From the NCBI RefSeq assembly GCF_037038585.1, contig NC_092520.1, positions 9,378,501 through 9,442,500 on the forward strand: a stretch of 64,000 nucleotides of DNA. Reading direction: 5' to 3'. The stretch is from Patagioenas fasciata. Its lineage: Eukaryota > Chordata > Aves > Columbiformes > Columbidae. This document shows, piece after piece, positions 49,847-62,700 of this stretch. How positions within the stretch are numbered: position 1 is the first letter of the stretch; each line of letters opens with the position of its first letter. The notes beneath the pieces were generated by a model. The model was not told the DNA's origin. It worked only from the letters and a program-made list of their open reading frames with translations, and made no database searches. The position numbers and the translations under genes are program-made.

Positions 49847-52151
49847 AGCAAGGTCATCACATGGCTTCAGGACAGAAAGAGTTAACCCTGTCCCTCACGT
49901 AGCTGTGTTGTCCTAGCAGATCTCAGCCAACTTCAGACACTTATCTTGTACATCTAAGGCTACGCCTCTACTAATAAATTAAACAAGCCAAGGAATGTTA
50001 CATGGCACAGGACTTCAACTGCTGCTGAGCTGTCAGAAGAGCCCCTGAAATTGGTGTAATGGAGGGTGCTTGTGCCAACAGTCCCTGGTCATGCTCTGGA
50101 ACCCATCAGCCTGGGACCATTCTCAGCTACTGGTCTCTACAGAGACACCTTGATTTGGAGAACAGGAGAATTTATTCACCTGGATGGCGGCTGCATGGTG
50201 CCATCTGACCTCAGGGATAGAGCTTGGATGCATTTAAGTTACTAACACAGACCAAGTCTAAGATCTGCAAAAGATAAAGACACTTGCAGAATCTGAGTCA
50301 GCCCACCTAGGAACTGAATCAGTCCTGAAGGTGTCCGTCTGTCTGCACTGGAAGACTTCGGTGTTACCTTCCTATGCAGCTGCCACAGCTGCAGGTGTAC
50401 AGTCAGGGCAGAGGAATCTGGGTGAGTAAGGGGAGCCAAGGTGTGTGGGTTAGACTGGCAGAATGTATTTTCCCTTGTACTTTGCAGGATGATAAATCAA
50501 TTAAGTTATAGATATTGGTTTTAATACTTCTCTCCTGGTTCTCCAGTTACCGTAAGAATAGTATTTAGTGCTTTTGACAGCTAATCTGGATGGTTTTAGA
50601 ATAAGAATTCAATACTTTGCATCCACCCAGGGTCATAGAATGCTTTATGAAAGTGTAATTCATTTCTGTAATGTTCTCGAGAGAATTCTGAGTAGTAGTA
50701 TCCCTACTTGATGGATGTGTAAACTGAGGTACAGAGGGCTGAAAGAACTTTCTGTCCCTTTTTTTCCCCATATAGGTAGTCAGAGATGAAGCTGGAAGTG
50801 CAGCCCCTGGGGCTTGGTTCCTTCTCTTCCAAACCTGCCAGCTGAGAAAGTGTCCCACTTCGTTTTAATGAAGTTCTGTTTGCCACTTCATTTTACAGGC
50901 TGCTAGCCCAGAATAATGGGAAGTGGGTGCCCTGACGGATGACAGGAAGCTTTTCTAATTTGTCAGAGCACAATTAATAGCTGGCAAACTCAAGACCAGC
51001 TCTCTGTCAGCAATTACAGTTTGGGCCAGAGTCACTTAAAGGTTTCTGTCCTTGTGCCTCCCATTGGCAGGGTCAGTCTGGAAGCTGAATCCCCAAGTGC
51101 AGAAGCAATCCTGATCCTGCAGAGCTTTCTTAGAAAAGATATCCCAGGCCTCCAAGACCATGAGTCTTTCACATCTGGTCAGAATAAAGGCAGAGAGACA
51201 GTCAGCAAAAGGCGAGGTCTGATTTGTGTTTTTTAATGGAGTTTTGCTGTCCTCAGGCTCTTCTCCGAGGTGAATTTTCTTGCCAGACATTATCAGCTTC
51301 AGTGGTTTGGCTCAGATTTTTGCTCCAGATTCTTTTGTCCTGTTGACTTTTGGATCAACTCTGCACTGGCTCTGTTTTGAAAGTTGCTCTACCCATATTA
51401 ATGTTTAACTTAAACAAGTATTAAATCATACGTCTAACATGGAAATGTTTTAGTCTCTGGACAGTTCCATCCTTGCTGCTTCCGAGCTCTCCATGAGTAC
51501 AGCTTCACTTGGCAGGATTTCCTCTGCGTGGTGCTGGTCTCATGGCACTCTGTTATTACTGCTGCTTTAATGCAGTGGAAAACAAAACAAAACCCACTCT
51601 GGTATTGTAGGCAATACTGTGGGCTCCTGTGAGTCAGAGCAGCCCAAGGTGGGGGGACAGAAGCCTGAAACTCATTTATTTCACATTATATCCATCCAGT
51701 CACCAAGGAGATTGTTGTGGGTCTGGGAACTTGGTGGTGGATCTAGAGGCTGTTTGAGGAAGGAAAATGTCTCTTACTGTTGTCATATACCTCTTTACAA
51801 TTCAGCAGTCATCATCTGGGCATTAGATGCCAATTCCAATAGGAATGGGAGAGAAAAACAGGCATTAGGTGTATCAGGACAGTTGTCTCCATGAAGAGTC
51901 ACTTAACTTTCCATGCCGGTATCTACTTTGTGCAGACTTTCAGTGAACCCACTGATAGAGTTGCTGCTGTTCCCACTGCCCTGAATTGCGTTCGGGATCT
52001 CAAAGAGGTGCTTCTAAAAGCTTCATACCCTGAACAGCATGGACCTACCAATTTCCTTTTCTGATGACACGTTGTCCCATATCCTCCTTTTCTCTGTACC
52101 ACCCTCTGCAGAAGACTATGTATGTTGGAGTTAAAAGCCATCTTGTCAAGG
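49847..52151. other. gene-free intergenic DNA with a MIR-like relic
   Basis: No gene is supported. The relic at 50615-50840 is listed separately; the rest appears single-copy. Confidence 0.5.
50615..50840 (-). repeat. ancient MIR/L3-like relic
   Basis: ATGCTTTATGAAAGTGTAAT, then GTGTAAACTGAGGTACAGAG, then GTCAGAGATGAAGCTGGAAG and CCCTGGGGCTTGGTTCC follow the order of the complemented MIR-type core and tail. The element is heavily diverged. Confidence 0.5.
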
Positions 52152-52240
52152 TCATAGAATCATAGAATCATTTTGGTTGGAAGAGACCCTCAGGATCATT
52201 GAATCCAACCACAACCTAACTCTGGCACTAGGAGCCTGGG
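52152..52240 (-). mobile_element. CR1 LINE 3' terminus, fragment 1 of a cluster
   Basis: This antisense fragment reads GTCATAGAATCATAGAATCA, GGTTGGAAGAGACCCTCAGG and ACCTAACTCTGGCACTAGGA, then is interrupted. It carries only the last about 90 bases of the element. Confidence 0.9.
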
Positions 52241-52253
52241 TGGCTCTTCCTAA

Positions 52254-52298
52254 CCATAGAATCATAGAATATCTCAAGTTGGAAGGGACCCATAATCA
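52254..52298 (-). mobile_element. CR1 LINE 3' terminus, fragment 2 of a cluster
   Basis: A second antisense 3' end, of a different type, reads CATAGAATCATAGAATATCT, then AAGTTGGAAGGGACCCATAA. It begins about 14 bases after fragment 1 and is only about 45 bases long. Confidence 0.8.
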
Positions 52299-52433
52299 GT
52301 GACAATAGGAACAGTTACATTCATCAGACAACAGACATTTTTGCCCTTGCAAAAAGCTCTCATCCAAGTGTCTGAGTGAGCTCTCTAGACCTTTCTCCTT
52401 GGCTCAGTACAGCATGCCCTACCTACCCATTCA

Positions 52434-52822
52434 CATAGAATCACAGAATCATTTTGGTTGGAAAAGACCCTCAGGATCAAGTCCAACCGTTAACCTAACA
52501 CTGGCACTAATCCATGTCCCTAAGAACCTCATCTATGTGTCTTTTAAACACCTCCAGGGATGGTGACTCCACCACTTCCTTGGGCAGCCTGTTCCAATGC
52601 CTGACAACCCTTTCCTTAAAGGAATTTTTCCTAATATACAACCTAAACCTCCCCTGGCAAAACTTGAGGCCATTTCCTCTCATCTTGTTGCTTGTTACTT
52701 GGGAGAAGAGACCAACCCCCACCTTGCTACAACCTCCTTTCAGGTGTAGAGAGGGAGAACCCTCCTGTTCTCCAGGCTGAACACCCCCCCTCCTCAGCCA
52801 ATCCTCATCCATGGCAGAGTCT
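52434..52822 (-). mobile_element. CR1 LINE 3' fragment 3 of a cluster
   Basis: This antisense copy runs from CATAGAATCACAGAATCATT through CCTCCAGGGATGGTGACTCC and CCTAAACCTCCCCTGGCAAA to CTCAGCCAATCCTCATCC. It is of the TTGGTTGGAAGAGACC type and has lost several bases in the 3' target region compared with fragment 1. Confidence 0.93.
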
Positions 52823-53204
52823 TAAATACTGCACATAAAGCACATCAAGCCCTTTAAGCCATAGGTAACTGAGGCTGCTGATCACCTTCTAGGGCAAAAA
52901 TACAGTGCAGGTGCCTAATGCTGACCTTGTTCAGATGAACTGGAGGATGATCAAAGGGCCCAGAGCTGTGCTTGCCTTCATAACACTCTCCAGAGCAGTG
53001 AACATGCTGCTTATGGCCTGATGGTGCTGTGGCTATCTGGCTTCTCCAAGCCATTTTTCTCACCATTCAGGGTCTGGGTGGATATGCTCACAATTTTCAA
53101 TCAACTTGCAATTTATAGCACAATATTCTCAAGGCATTTTATAAAACTAACTGTTAAAGCACACTCTGCTTAGCATTGTAATACTCTCATCTAGATTGTG
53201 CCAG

Positions 53205-53443
53205 TGGAGTTTTAGGTTGGACATGAGGAAAAGGTTCTTCACCCAGAGGGTGCTGGACACTGGAACAGGCTCCCCAGGGAGGTGTCACGGCCCCAAGCCT
53301 GACAGTGTTCGAGAAGAGACTGGACAATGTCCTCAGACACATGGTGTGAACTGTGGGGTTGTCCTGTGCAGGGACAGGAGTTGGACTCAGTGATCCTTGT
53401 GGGTCCCTTCCAACTCAGGGTATTCTATAATTCAGTGATTCTA
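53205..53443 (+). mobile_element. CR1 LINE 3' fragment (CACGGCCCCAAGCCTGACAG type)
   Basis: This sense copy runs from TTTTAGGTTGGACATGAGGA through GGTGCTGGACACTGGAACAG to TATTCTATAATTCAGTGATT. Over about 175 aligned bases it differs from the 11080 copy at only about eight positions. Confidence 0.92.
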
Positions 53444-55531
53444 CTCAAACAGCCCTGGCAGAGCTGTTAAGGTCAGAGATAAGTGTCCAGCTGTTGCTGT
53501 CAAAGGAGTGCAGAGAAGTACACTGTACTAAGACTGGAATTTGTCCAAGACTCAGAACTGAACAGCTTCGTCTTACAAAAAGATTTCAGAGTCTTCAGGG
53601 AGCATGGGCGGTTTGGTCTTCAGATTTATATCCCCAGCTCTTCTGGCAGCACATGTGCCATAATATGCAATGAGATGTTTGCTTGCTGTTTGGTCAAATA
53701 AAAGTCACTTTCTACAATGACAGGGAGGGTCGTTTGGAGCCTGTCTGCTCCCTCCTGACTTCTGATGATGATGATTATGGGGGAGATCTCAGCCTGAGGG
53801 TAATGCTGGCATCTCTGCCCGGTTTCATAGAGGGGAGCCAGGAGCCAGCAGTATGAGTAAGGCAGGATCCCGTGTGACTGTGTAACCACCGCTTTCCACG
53901 GGAAGAGATTTCTCATGTTAGAAAGTCCAGCGAGTGGGAGGGGGGAAATCTATAGCAGTGGTTTGGCTTGGGACTGTGGAAAAGATATGTGATGCAAGCT
54001 AAAATACCAGCCTCTCTCACCTTTACTTTGCGTGGAAAAAACTGCCTCTGCCTCCCAGCTCACAACGGGCAAACGCTGTGCAAATGGTTATCTACTAAAA
54101 GATGCTGTAGTTCTGGGTTTCTCATTGTAATTTCTATTTTATTGGATGCAAACATGCAAAAATTTTGGCTTTTTCATGGCTATAAATAAAAAGACGGGGC
54201 AGAGTTGTTCCTCCAACACAGTCTCCCAGAAAATGAGGAGGAAGTTCAGCCCGTGAAGCAAAGGGGTGGTAAGCGGAGCTGTGCACATCGTTCCTGGCTC
54301 CATCCAGCTCACTGAGATAGCTTGCCAACCTCATTCGCTGATGATAATGTATTCCATTTTCCTCTCCATGACCTGTGACGTTTAAATTAATCGGAACAGC
54401 AGAGACAGAATCTCTATTGACTGACTTTGGCTGGAAGTGCATTTTCTGATTTCCCACAAAATTTCTTCATGGAGGTTAAGATCCTTTTATGACACAACCA
54501 TGTCTTACTGCTTTTATGAGCAGCTGGATTCTACAAAACAGGTGTGAGTCCCTGCTCTTAAAGTCTCAATCTATATTAAAATAATAAAGGGAATAGATAT
54601 AAGGGAAACTTCTCCCTTTCCATGAAACAGATGGTAGTAGATGTAGCTGAAACCTCAAGTTTCCATTCCATAAGAAATTCCAACATTTTAATTCCAGTTC
54701 TATTATGGCAAGAACAAAGAATGCTATTCTGACTTTAGCTTTTTTTGAGTAGTAATATAATGGAATACGGAAAAAAATATGTTTGGACACAACAAGTTGT
54801 TGTGAAATGAAAAATTAGTCAAAGGAGTCAGACCAAAATATCATCAAAGTCAGCACTGTTATAGAGGAAGTTTTCAATGTTGATGAAACAGGAAAAAATA
54901 TGCTGTCAGAATATTTTCAGGCAGTTATGACTGATGATTTAATTATAGTTGAATTATCATATAGATAGACAAAGACAAAATAAATATATGGCTCTTTCTC
55001 TGGTGAAATCCAGATACTAAGTCAAAATATCCTTTGTTTTGCTCTTATACAGTGTCAACAGAGTTCAGTGAGAGAAGCAGCTAGCTTATACATATATGTG
55101 CTTGGTACAATCCAGCAAATAGGTGGAGAAAAGCTTTCCACAATGATACATTTCCAGGAACAGTGCAAGAAGACTTCCAGAAAGAAAGTCTCCAGCTTTG
55201 AGGAGAAGATGATGGAGCAGCAAGCTGTCTTTTGGCAGGGAGGATTTACCCAGAGGCGACTGTAGAGGCAGCTGCTCTCCTCATTAGCGCTGCCCACAGC
55301 TCCTCCTCACCTCTGGATGAGAAAAGCTGTGTATCCCTTTCCCCGCTTGCTGTTAGCCCTGCAGATTCCTCCAGCCTTGCCTCGTGTTCTAACGGCACAC
55401 AGGGCACGGAACCCGCTGAGCTGCCTGGTTTGGAATTGCCTGTTTTCACCACAGGGATATTTTCAGGCTGCCTGACCCAGAAAAGATAATGTGTCCCTGA
55501 GCCACGGAGCAAGAGAAATGCTGACATCCCT
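53444..55531. other. gene-free intergenic DNA
   Basis: No gene or recent repeat is supported. Opposed open frames at 55055-55542 occupy a GC-richer patch and are unrecognised. Confidence 0.5.
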
Positions 55532-55971
55532 GGGGAGGCCACAGAAATGATCAGAGGCTGGAACAGCTCCGCTGTGAGGAATTTGGGGTTGTTCAGCCTG
55601 GAGAAGAGAAGGCTCTGGGCAGACCTTAGAGCAGCCTTCCAGTTCTTAAATGGGGCTTATAAGAAAGATGGGGACAGACTTTTTAGCAGAGCCTGTTGTG
55701 ACAGGACATGGGGTGATGGTTTTAAACTAAAGGAGAGGAGATTCAGGCCAGACACGAGGAAGAATTTTTTAAAAGTGAGGATGGTGAAACCTTATCCCAG
55801 GTTGCCCAGGGAGGTGGTGGATGCCCCATCCCTGGAGACATCCCAGGCCAGGCTGGACGGGGCTCTGAGCAACCTGATCTGGTGAAGATGTCCCTGCTCA
55901 TGGCAGGGGTGGCACTGGATGAGCTTTGGAGGTCCCTTCCAATCCAAACTGTCCTATGATTACACGATTTT
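55532..55971 (+). mobile_element. CR1 LINE 3' fragment, about 440 bases
   Basis: This sense copy runs from GGGGAGGCCACAGAAATGAT through GTTCAGCCTGGAGAAGAGAA and TTTTAAACTAAAGGAGAGGA to CCTATGATTACACGATTTTA. The ORF2 tail frame is still open from 55547 to 55885. Confidence 0.94.
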
Positions 55972-58589
55972 AGGACAGTTGGCACAAACACTCCCTGGCC
56001 GCTGGCTCCTTGTCCTTGAGATACCCAGGTTCACCTATGATTTTGATTTGGTTGCTGTACCCCAGCAATTAATTTTGCCTCCCAGAGTGCTGGCTGCTCC
56101 CTGCACTGCGCCCCCATAGACTGTCAAATTGCACCTCAGTTTCAAGTAACTTAGTCCAATTCCCTTATGGCGGTGTTGTGCACCCTTCCTAGTTTGTGTG
56201 ACCTTTTATCTCCATACAAAAGTTTGGATCTATGGTGGGAAGCCCAGAGATGGCAGAAATAAGTGATCAGCACAGTTACCTACACACGTGTCATTTAATC
56301 ATTTGCTTATTGCTGTTCCCTTTCTTCTGCTGGAGACAGGAGCAGTGCCTGATTCCATTGAGTATTTGAAGTTGGCTGCATTCAGGTTTTTTTTGAAAAA
56401 TCTCCTTTTTTTTTATTATTTTTTGGCCAAAACTACTATGTTTTTGGCCACCAAAAGACCTCTAAGTGAAAAAGACTCTGCCAATTTGCAGTCATTCCCA
56501 GTTAAGCGCCAAAGGACCTTTTCCTTGGAAATCACTGGAAAACATGACTGCACAATTAAGGCGGCAACTACTTCTTGTTAGAGGCAAATTAGAAGTTCTG
56601 TCCTTCATCAAATGTCACATGGGGTTGTGTTATAGGATCTCTTTCAGTCTCCTAAAACTGTTACAGGAATATGAATGAATATAAAATTCAAAGGTGAGTT
56701 AAATACTGAGGTTAGGGATGTAGTTGAGAAACCTAATTAAAGTAGGGCAATACTGCCTACTGGATAGGGGTTCAGGGGACCTTGGCTTTATTCCAGGTTG
56801 TGTCAGTAACATGATGTGCAAACATTGGCAGACAAACTGTTTTTCCTATCTTTATTGCAAAACAGGGGGAGAAAGTATATTTTTCTTTTGTATAATGCAT
56901 AGCAGCACGGTGCAGTTCCAAACTGAGTTAGGACTTGTGGATTCTGGACAAATACAAATAATATATGTTACAATATAATACAACGCTGTTCTTAATCAGG
57001 GAGATCTCCCATTTATTTCAACGAGAACACTGCCTGCAGGATCAGGTTGTCGGGTCCTAATTAAGGCTCCGTCAGCTTTCCCTGCCGAGTTCCGTGCCGG
57101 GGACTCAGCTCTATCGCACCCTCCTTCTGCTCTTCACCACAGAAACTCTGTCTTCACATTCAGAACAAGAGCATTCACGACACGCTGGTTTAATTCTGAC
57201 CAGGCCTGGCATTCCCCTGGCTTTGTTAATGCCTGCGCTTGCTGCGGTCCTGTCCTTTATAATAAGCCTAATAAGTACAAAAAGGGTGAGGAACGGGGAT
57301 CCGGGCAGACTCACAGCAACGAGCTGCGAGGAGCCTGTTTGCCCGAGCAGACAGGCTGGGTAAACAATTAGCTCCAGCTCAAATGTTCAGGTCCCGGGGA
57401 AGAACTGGATGCCTGGCACTGGCCGCTCTCCATGACATTCAAAATCTGGCTTTTCTCCAATCAAATATTTAAACATTTGTGATGGTTTGTCCAGCTCGAC
57501 AGGCTCCGTTCGGAATTTCTGCTGCATTCTATTTTTGTAAATGGGGATACAGCGAATATTTGCTAAGAACTTTGGAAAAATGTGCTTAGCTTTACAGCAA
57601 GGGTAAAAGAGAGTTTGTTTGGAAGTCACATAATGGAACAGGTCAGCAGCTACCAGCACAATACTATGAGCAATGTACACTTAGACAAAGTACAACTTGG
57701 AGCGTTGCTGTCACAGACCCTTCTGTGTTCATTGCTGGTAGCGAGCAGCTGGCATTTAATGAAACATAATGGAGAATTTGTTATTTTAAAACTGCCTTTC
57801 CGTGTATAATCATGCCTGTTGCAGTACAATGGAGAATTGTATCCCTGTTCCTTCATGCTGGCAATGCAGGAAATATTTAATGAGTGCTTGTTAAGTATTT
57901 ATTTTAAAATAAGTTAATGGTATGTCTCCCAATCAGCAAAGCTAGCATACTTTGAGTCATGCATACGTGTTACACATTTTGAGTCAAGACATCATGTTTG
58001 TTATAATCCTTGCCTTTCATAATTTCAAATTGATACAGTAAAAGATGCACTGTATTATCTAAGTCAATCTCCTGTATGCCACAAATGCTTTTATTTCACT
58101 CTGTTTCAGGGTATTGAACCCAACTCTTCAGTTAGAATTAGGAGTTTGAGTAACTTCTCAGGATATTAACCTGCTGCATGCCACAGGTCTGCCAACCCAG
58201 CTTCAACACAATACGTAAATATATAAAATCTGGTAAGCAGCATAAGAAAAACTGCAGGAAAATATTTTTTGTAAGACATCTGAAGAAAATGAGAAAAAAG
58301 AAGTCTTGTTTTCATTGTTTTTCACTTGTTTTTGAGAACAGAATCAAGCCATTCTTGCACATAACCACTCAACTTGCTATTAATTGTTTTCTTCAGCCAC
58401 ATACACACAAGACATTTAGAAAAGAACAGAGGGTGTGGGGTAGATCATCGTGGAAATCTCAACCTGTGAGGATGCACACATTCCCTTAAAGAACTGGGAA
58501 CCTGTCCAAAGGCAGCAGATGATCCTTCCGTGGATATTATGCAAGAGAGGGCCTTTATTTGGCTGAAGAAGTGAATCTGAGGCTCAGCT
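55972..58589. other. gene-free intergenic DNA with a MIR-like relic
   Basis: No gene is supported. The stretch at 57000-57910 is free of visible repeats. T-rich runs are at 56390-56425. Confidence 0.5.
56741..56875 (+). repeat. ancient MIR-like SINE relic
   Basis: TACTGCCTACTGGATAGGGG, then TTCAGGGGACCTTGGCTTTA, TTCCAGGTTGTGTCAGTAAC and ATTGCAAAACAGGGGGAG follow the whole MIR order (tagtggatagag, caggagacctgggttctattcc, ctgccactgac, then tgtaaaatgggg). This is the best MIR match in the window. Confidence 0.6.
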
Positions 58590-58670
58590 TTGGACTTGGT
58601 CCTGCTCTGAGCAGAAGGCTGAACTAGAAGACCACCAGAGGCAACCTAAATTATCCTATGGTCCTCTAAA
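58590..58670 (+). mobile_element. old CR1 LINE 3' terminus
   Basis: TGGACTTGGTCCTGCTCTGA, then AAGACCACCAGAGGCAACCT and AAATTATCCTATGGTCCT is a decayed sense CR1 3' end; part of the usual GGTCCCTTCCAACC block is lost. Confidence 0.7.
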
Positions 58671-60500
58671 CAGATTTAATGACTACTGATGGTCTAAATC
58701 AATACTAATGACAGGTCACCCCATGTACTACTGAGAGCTGAGATCTCATCAGGGAGCCCCTAAGAAGAATGTTCAAGTGATCTGGAAGAACTGGTAAACA
58801 CCAGGCAGAAAGTAGGTAAGAGCCAAGTAAATAGTTCAAATTAAAGCTCTGATAAATGTTGAGCTACTTTTCCCAGGAAAATGGGACAGTTTAGGTGGTG
58901 TCCAAATCAAGAGAAAGGCATATAGACTTGTCTGGGACCAGGCTGGAACATTAAGCTGATAGAAAAACAGCAGAGTGAAGAGTAGAACAAAAACACACTC
59001 ACTAGTACAAAATTAAAACAGCATAAAAGAAACCAGCAAAGCAACCGAGAGACTTACAAAGAAGTAAACATTTCATTTTCCCGAGGCTGGTGCTTGGAGT
59101 GTGGAAAATGAACACGAATAATTTGCCTGTTGATTAATAAACATCAGTTTAACCTAACGGATATTGCTGCAGTTAGTGGCAGGATTTCTGTCATCAGTTT
59201 AAATCACTTGCTAAAACTAAGCCAGCAAGTAGCGATCTCAAAACAGCAGAAATTGTGTGTCAAAAGTGACATCTTTCTGCCACTGATAAGGGAGAACATA
59301 GATCTCAAATGTTTTTGAACCAGAGGATAAATATCTACTTAAAACATCTCTCTGCAATGTATAGGGAAAATGGCAGTGTCTGAATGATGTACTCGGATTT
59401 CCCACAGTGGCAGTGGGACTTTCCGAGAATTACATACACTGAAAATACATACCAAAAGTCAACACAGAAAATATATATTAGCCTTGCCAGATAACAGAAG
59501 TATCATTCCAAGAGCCAAATATTATTGCTTGCAGCTGTTACTAAAATTAGACATGTTAAAATCAGGAGATTTTAAAAGTTTGTCAAGAAGCTCTCCTGAC
59601 CATCATGGTCAATTTTCAATCAGTCCTAAAGCAGAAGGAAAACTGTAAAGGTCTGGAAAAAGGTGAAAGTGATACGAATATTTGACTAGGATATATTCAA
59701 TCACCCAGATAACTGTGAGCTTTTCTACTTGTCTCCAATCTCTGATCACATAATCAGATTGATATATTTCACAAAATATTAAAGTAATATAATTAAGATT
59801 TATGGAAATAGATTTTGTCAAAGAGCAATACTGCTTTGGACGAAGTCTTTAGAACAACAGTAGTTGTACTGATAAAGTATATTTCGGCCTTTGACCATAA
59901 CACATCTTGATAAATCGCTGAAATATAAATGGAAATAATTAGATGAAGATGAACCAAAGGCTGTAATGTGTACCTACACTGTGGTTTTTAGCTCAAGACT
60001 TATTGTTCTAAAATGTTTTTCTAGCTCAAGGAAGACTGATGAGTGACCAGGGGCAGAGAAGGCCACCAGCTAGTGCAGGATGTCAGGCCAGTTGAGAATT
60101 CTTCATTCCAGCTATAAAACCCTCTTTGTGTGGGTAACTTGACTGTCATGTGAAGACAGACCACAGTGGTTTGCAGCACCTAGAGCTGGTACTTCTGGCT
60201 GGGGTCTTTCCTCATGGCCCAGATCCACTACTCCAAATAGTAGTTATATGGGATCCTTGACTTCTCCTGAACTTGGCTGAGCTGCCATTCAGGGAGTAGC
60301 TGTGTGGATGTCTGGACCTCCTTTCATCATCCAGGAGGTCTTCTGCCAGGGTGGCCATGGAACGATGCCATGGAGTTAAACGGCGTTCCTCTCAGACTTA
60401 GTGTTGTAGGCTGTTGCTAAATGTAAGCAGATACCTATACCCTGCTTGTCTTAGTTCATATTTTTATGAGGATGAGAAAGTTATGTTAAATACTAAATGA
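58671..60500. other. gene-free AT-rich intergenic DNA
   Basis: I see no gene, CR1 copy or simple repeat that can be supported here. Confidence 0.5.
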
Positions 60501-60838
60501 TACTGTGACCATTCAGTACTTAAAAGGGGCCTCTAAGAAAGACAGGGACAGACTTTTTAGCAGGACCTGTTGCAACAGGACAGGGGGTGGTGGTTTTAAA
60601 CTAAAGGAGAAGAAATTCAGGCCAGACATGAGGAAGGCATTTATTACACTGAGGGTGGTGAAACCCTGTCCCAGGTTGCCCAGAGAGGTGGTGGATGCCC
60701 CATCCCTGGAGACATCCCAGGCCAGGCTGGATGGGGCTCTGAGCAACCTGATCTGGTGAAGATGTCCCTGCTCATGGTAGGGGTGGCACTGGATGAGCTT
60801 TGGAGGTCCTTTCCAACACAAACTACTCTATGATTCTA
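60501..60838 (+). mobile_element. CR1 LINE 3' fragment
   Basis: This sense copy starts at about TACTGTGACCATTCAGTACT and runs through AAAAGGGGCCTCTAAGAAAG and GATGCCCCATCCCTGGAGAC to CTACTCTATGATTCTAAG. The 5' limit falls within about 15 bases of that of the 38201 copy. Confidence 0.93.
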
Positions 60839-62567
60839 AGATTTACAGGTTTTATGCATCTCTCAGCTCCTGGTGTGTTGTTGAGGTCCTAGACTCAGGT
60901 CTGTAGTATCTCCAATTTGGCTTGTGCGAGGCTGTATACATGTCATTAAAAATTAGATTTGTCTACTTAAATCTCTCTCCTTGGTACAGAAGGAAACCCA
61001 AGTTGACTGAAAGAGCATAAACTGAGTGCATAGATTGGACATTTCAGAAATAAACTGTTTTACTGAGTACTTTTGAGAGAGGAAATATTTACAGGCCATG
61101 GTACATAGTATGGAGCAGCACAGGACTATTTTTCAATGCTCATTTTTGAGCTCTGAAATGCACTCAAACGCATGCTGTGTCAGAAGTAAGTTATAAGAAA
61201 TCCAGATTTGCTATAAATTTTCCTTATGGGATGTGTCTCTGCAAGACATATCATCAAACGGTTCTCTTATCTTCTAGGCTTTGAACTGTAGATTGTAGTA
61301 ATTAGTGCTGGGAAAGACCTATTGGATTACCTAAACTGCTACATGACATTCGGGATTGTTCCCTTCCCTACTGTTTTGCCTCACAGGGTTCATATATCCT
61401 TGGGGAGGAAAAAAATCCCCTTAGATACTATTTCACAACCAGTTTGCACAGTCAGAAATTTTTTTGGGTGACATTTAGCCCAGATACATCTTTTCTTCTC
61501 TCATTGCATTATGCTCTCATCATACCCTTTAGTGCCACGTGAACTAATTCCTCCTTAGGGTCCTTTATACTCTACACTGCAAGTGTAGACTGTTAGATTC
61601 ACCCTATGATAAATTATACAAGTTTTCTCTATTTACCTTAACTATTTTTTTTCCTTAATCACCTCCAATTTGTCTCTGTCTCACATGGAGCTAGGTAGCC
61701 AGAGCTAAATAAATTACTGCAGCTGCAGGCACAGCTGAGAAGCATAAAATCACAATTACTACCTTGCAAATGAAAGATGTCATCTGCCACAAGGGAAGGA
61801 AAAGGATCATAGGTTAGTGAAACAGGCTACCTACTTAGGAGAAAAATCATCACTGTTTTCATATCTGGACACACTACATTTGGAAAACAAGTCAGGCTCA
61901 TCTTGACAAGATGTGAACAAGAGTTGCCCAAGGGCAATTCTCTGATGAGGAGCACTTAACTCCGAATGGTGTATTGCCATCTAAAAGCCAATTGTCCTCT
62001 CCACATGAGCTGTCTAGGCTCCCTCTGTTGAGACCCAAGTGGAAATAATTTCAGAGTGCAGTTCATTCCGTAATAACTGCAGCATCTAGCATGGGTAAGA
62101 TGAATTGCCCTCTGGAGATGACTCCTCTCCTCTGACTTGGCCTTCCTTAGGCTACAGGCATCATTTTAACGTGGCTAAATTTAGCTGAGGTTAATCTTGT
62201 TTACTTGTTCCCAAGCCAATCACAACTGAGCTCTCCTGGTTCTAATACGACTGCTCTTCATGTTTCAGACCAGGGGCATCAGGCAGTCCCATGTGCTGGA
62301 TGTGATGGCTGATCAGCCGTCCTGTCCACCCTGGTCCCCGTGTTCATTCCCCTTAAGAGCACTGCTTCACAGCTGTTATGTGGACCCACAGAAATTCTAC
62401 CAGCAAAGGCTTATTTGACTGAGAAATTAAGGCAGAACCGCTTGTTAAAATAGTCCAAATCCCTGCCTGGTTTTCTTATTTTGTCTCTCTAAGCTGTAGA
62501 GATTCACCTGCTGTACGTGCCCCCACAGGGCCTACATCCATTGCAGGATGATCTTGCCAAGATCAGC
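60839..62567. other. gene-free intergenic DNA with one old CR1 relic
   Basis: No gene is supported; the relic at 61295-61560 is listed separately. The remainder is AT-rich and single-copy. Confidence 0.5.
61295..61560 (-). mobile_element. old, diverged CR1/L3-like relic
   Basis: GGGAAAGACCTATTGGATTA, then CGGGATTGTTCCCTTCCCTA, ATTTCACAACCAGTTTGCAC and TGACATTTAGCCCAGATACA keep the order of an old antisense CR1 3' region. The divergence is high and the boundaries are uncertain. Confidence 0.5.
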
Positions 62568-62700
62568 ACAGAATCACAGAATAACAGAATGGTTGGGGCT
62601 GGAAGGGACCTCTGGAGATCATGCAGTGCAACCCACCTGCTAAAGCAGGTTCACCAGAGCAGATCACACAGGAATGTGTCCAGGTCTTCAACCCTTCCTC
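62568..62700 (-). mobile_element. CR1 LINE 3' end fragment
   Basis: This antisense fragment reads CACAGAATCACAGAATAACA, GGTTGGGGCTGGAAGGGACC, CACCTGCTAAAGCAGGTTCA and AGATCACACAGGAATGTGTC. It breaks off at about 62700. Confidence 0.92.
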
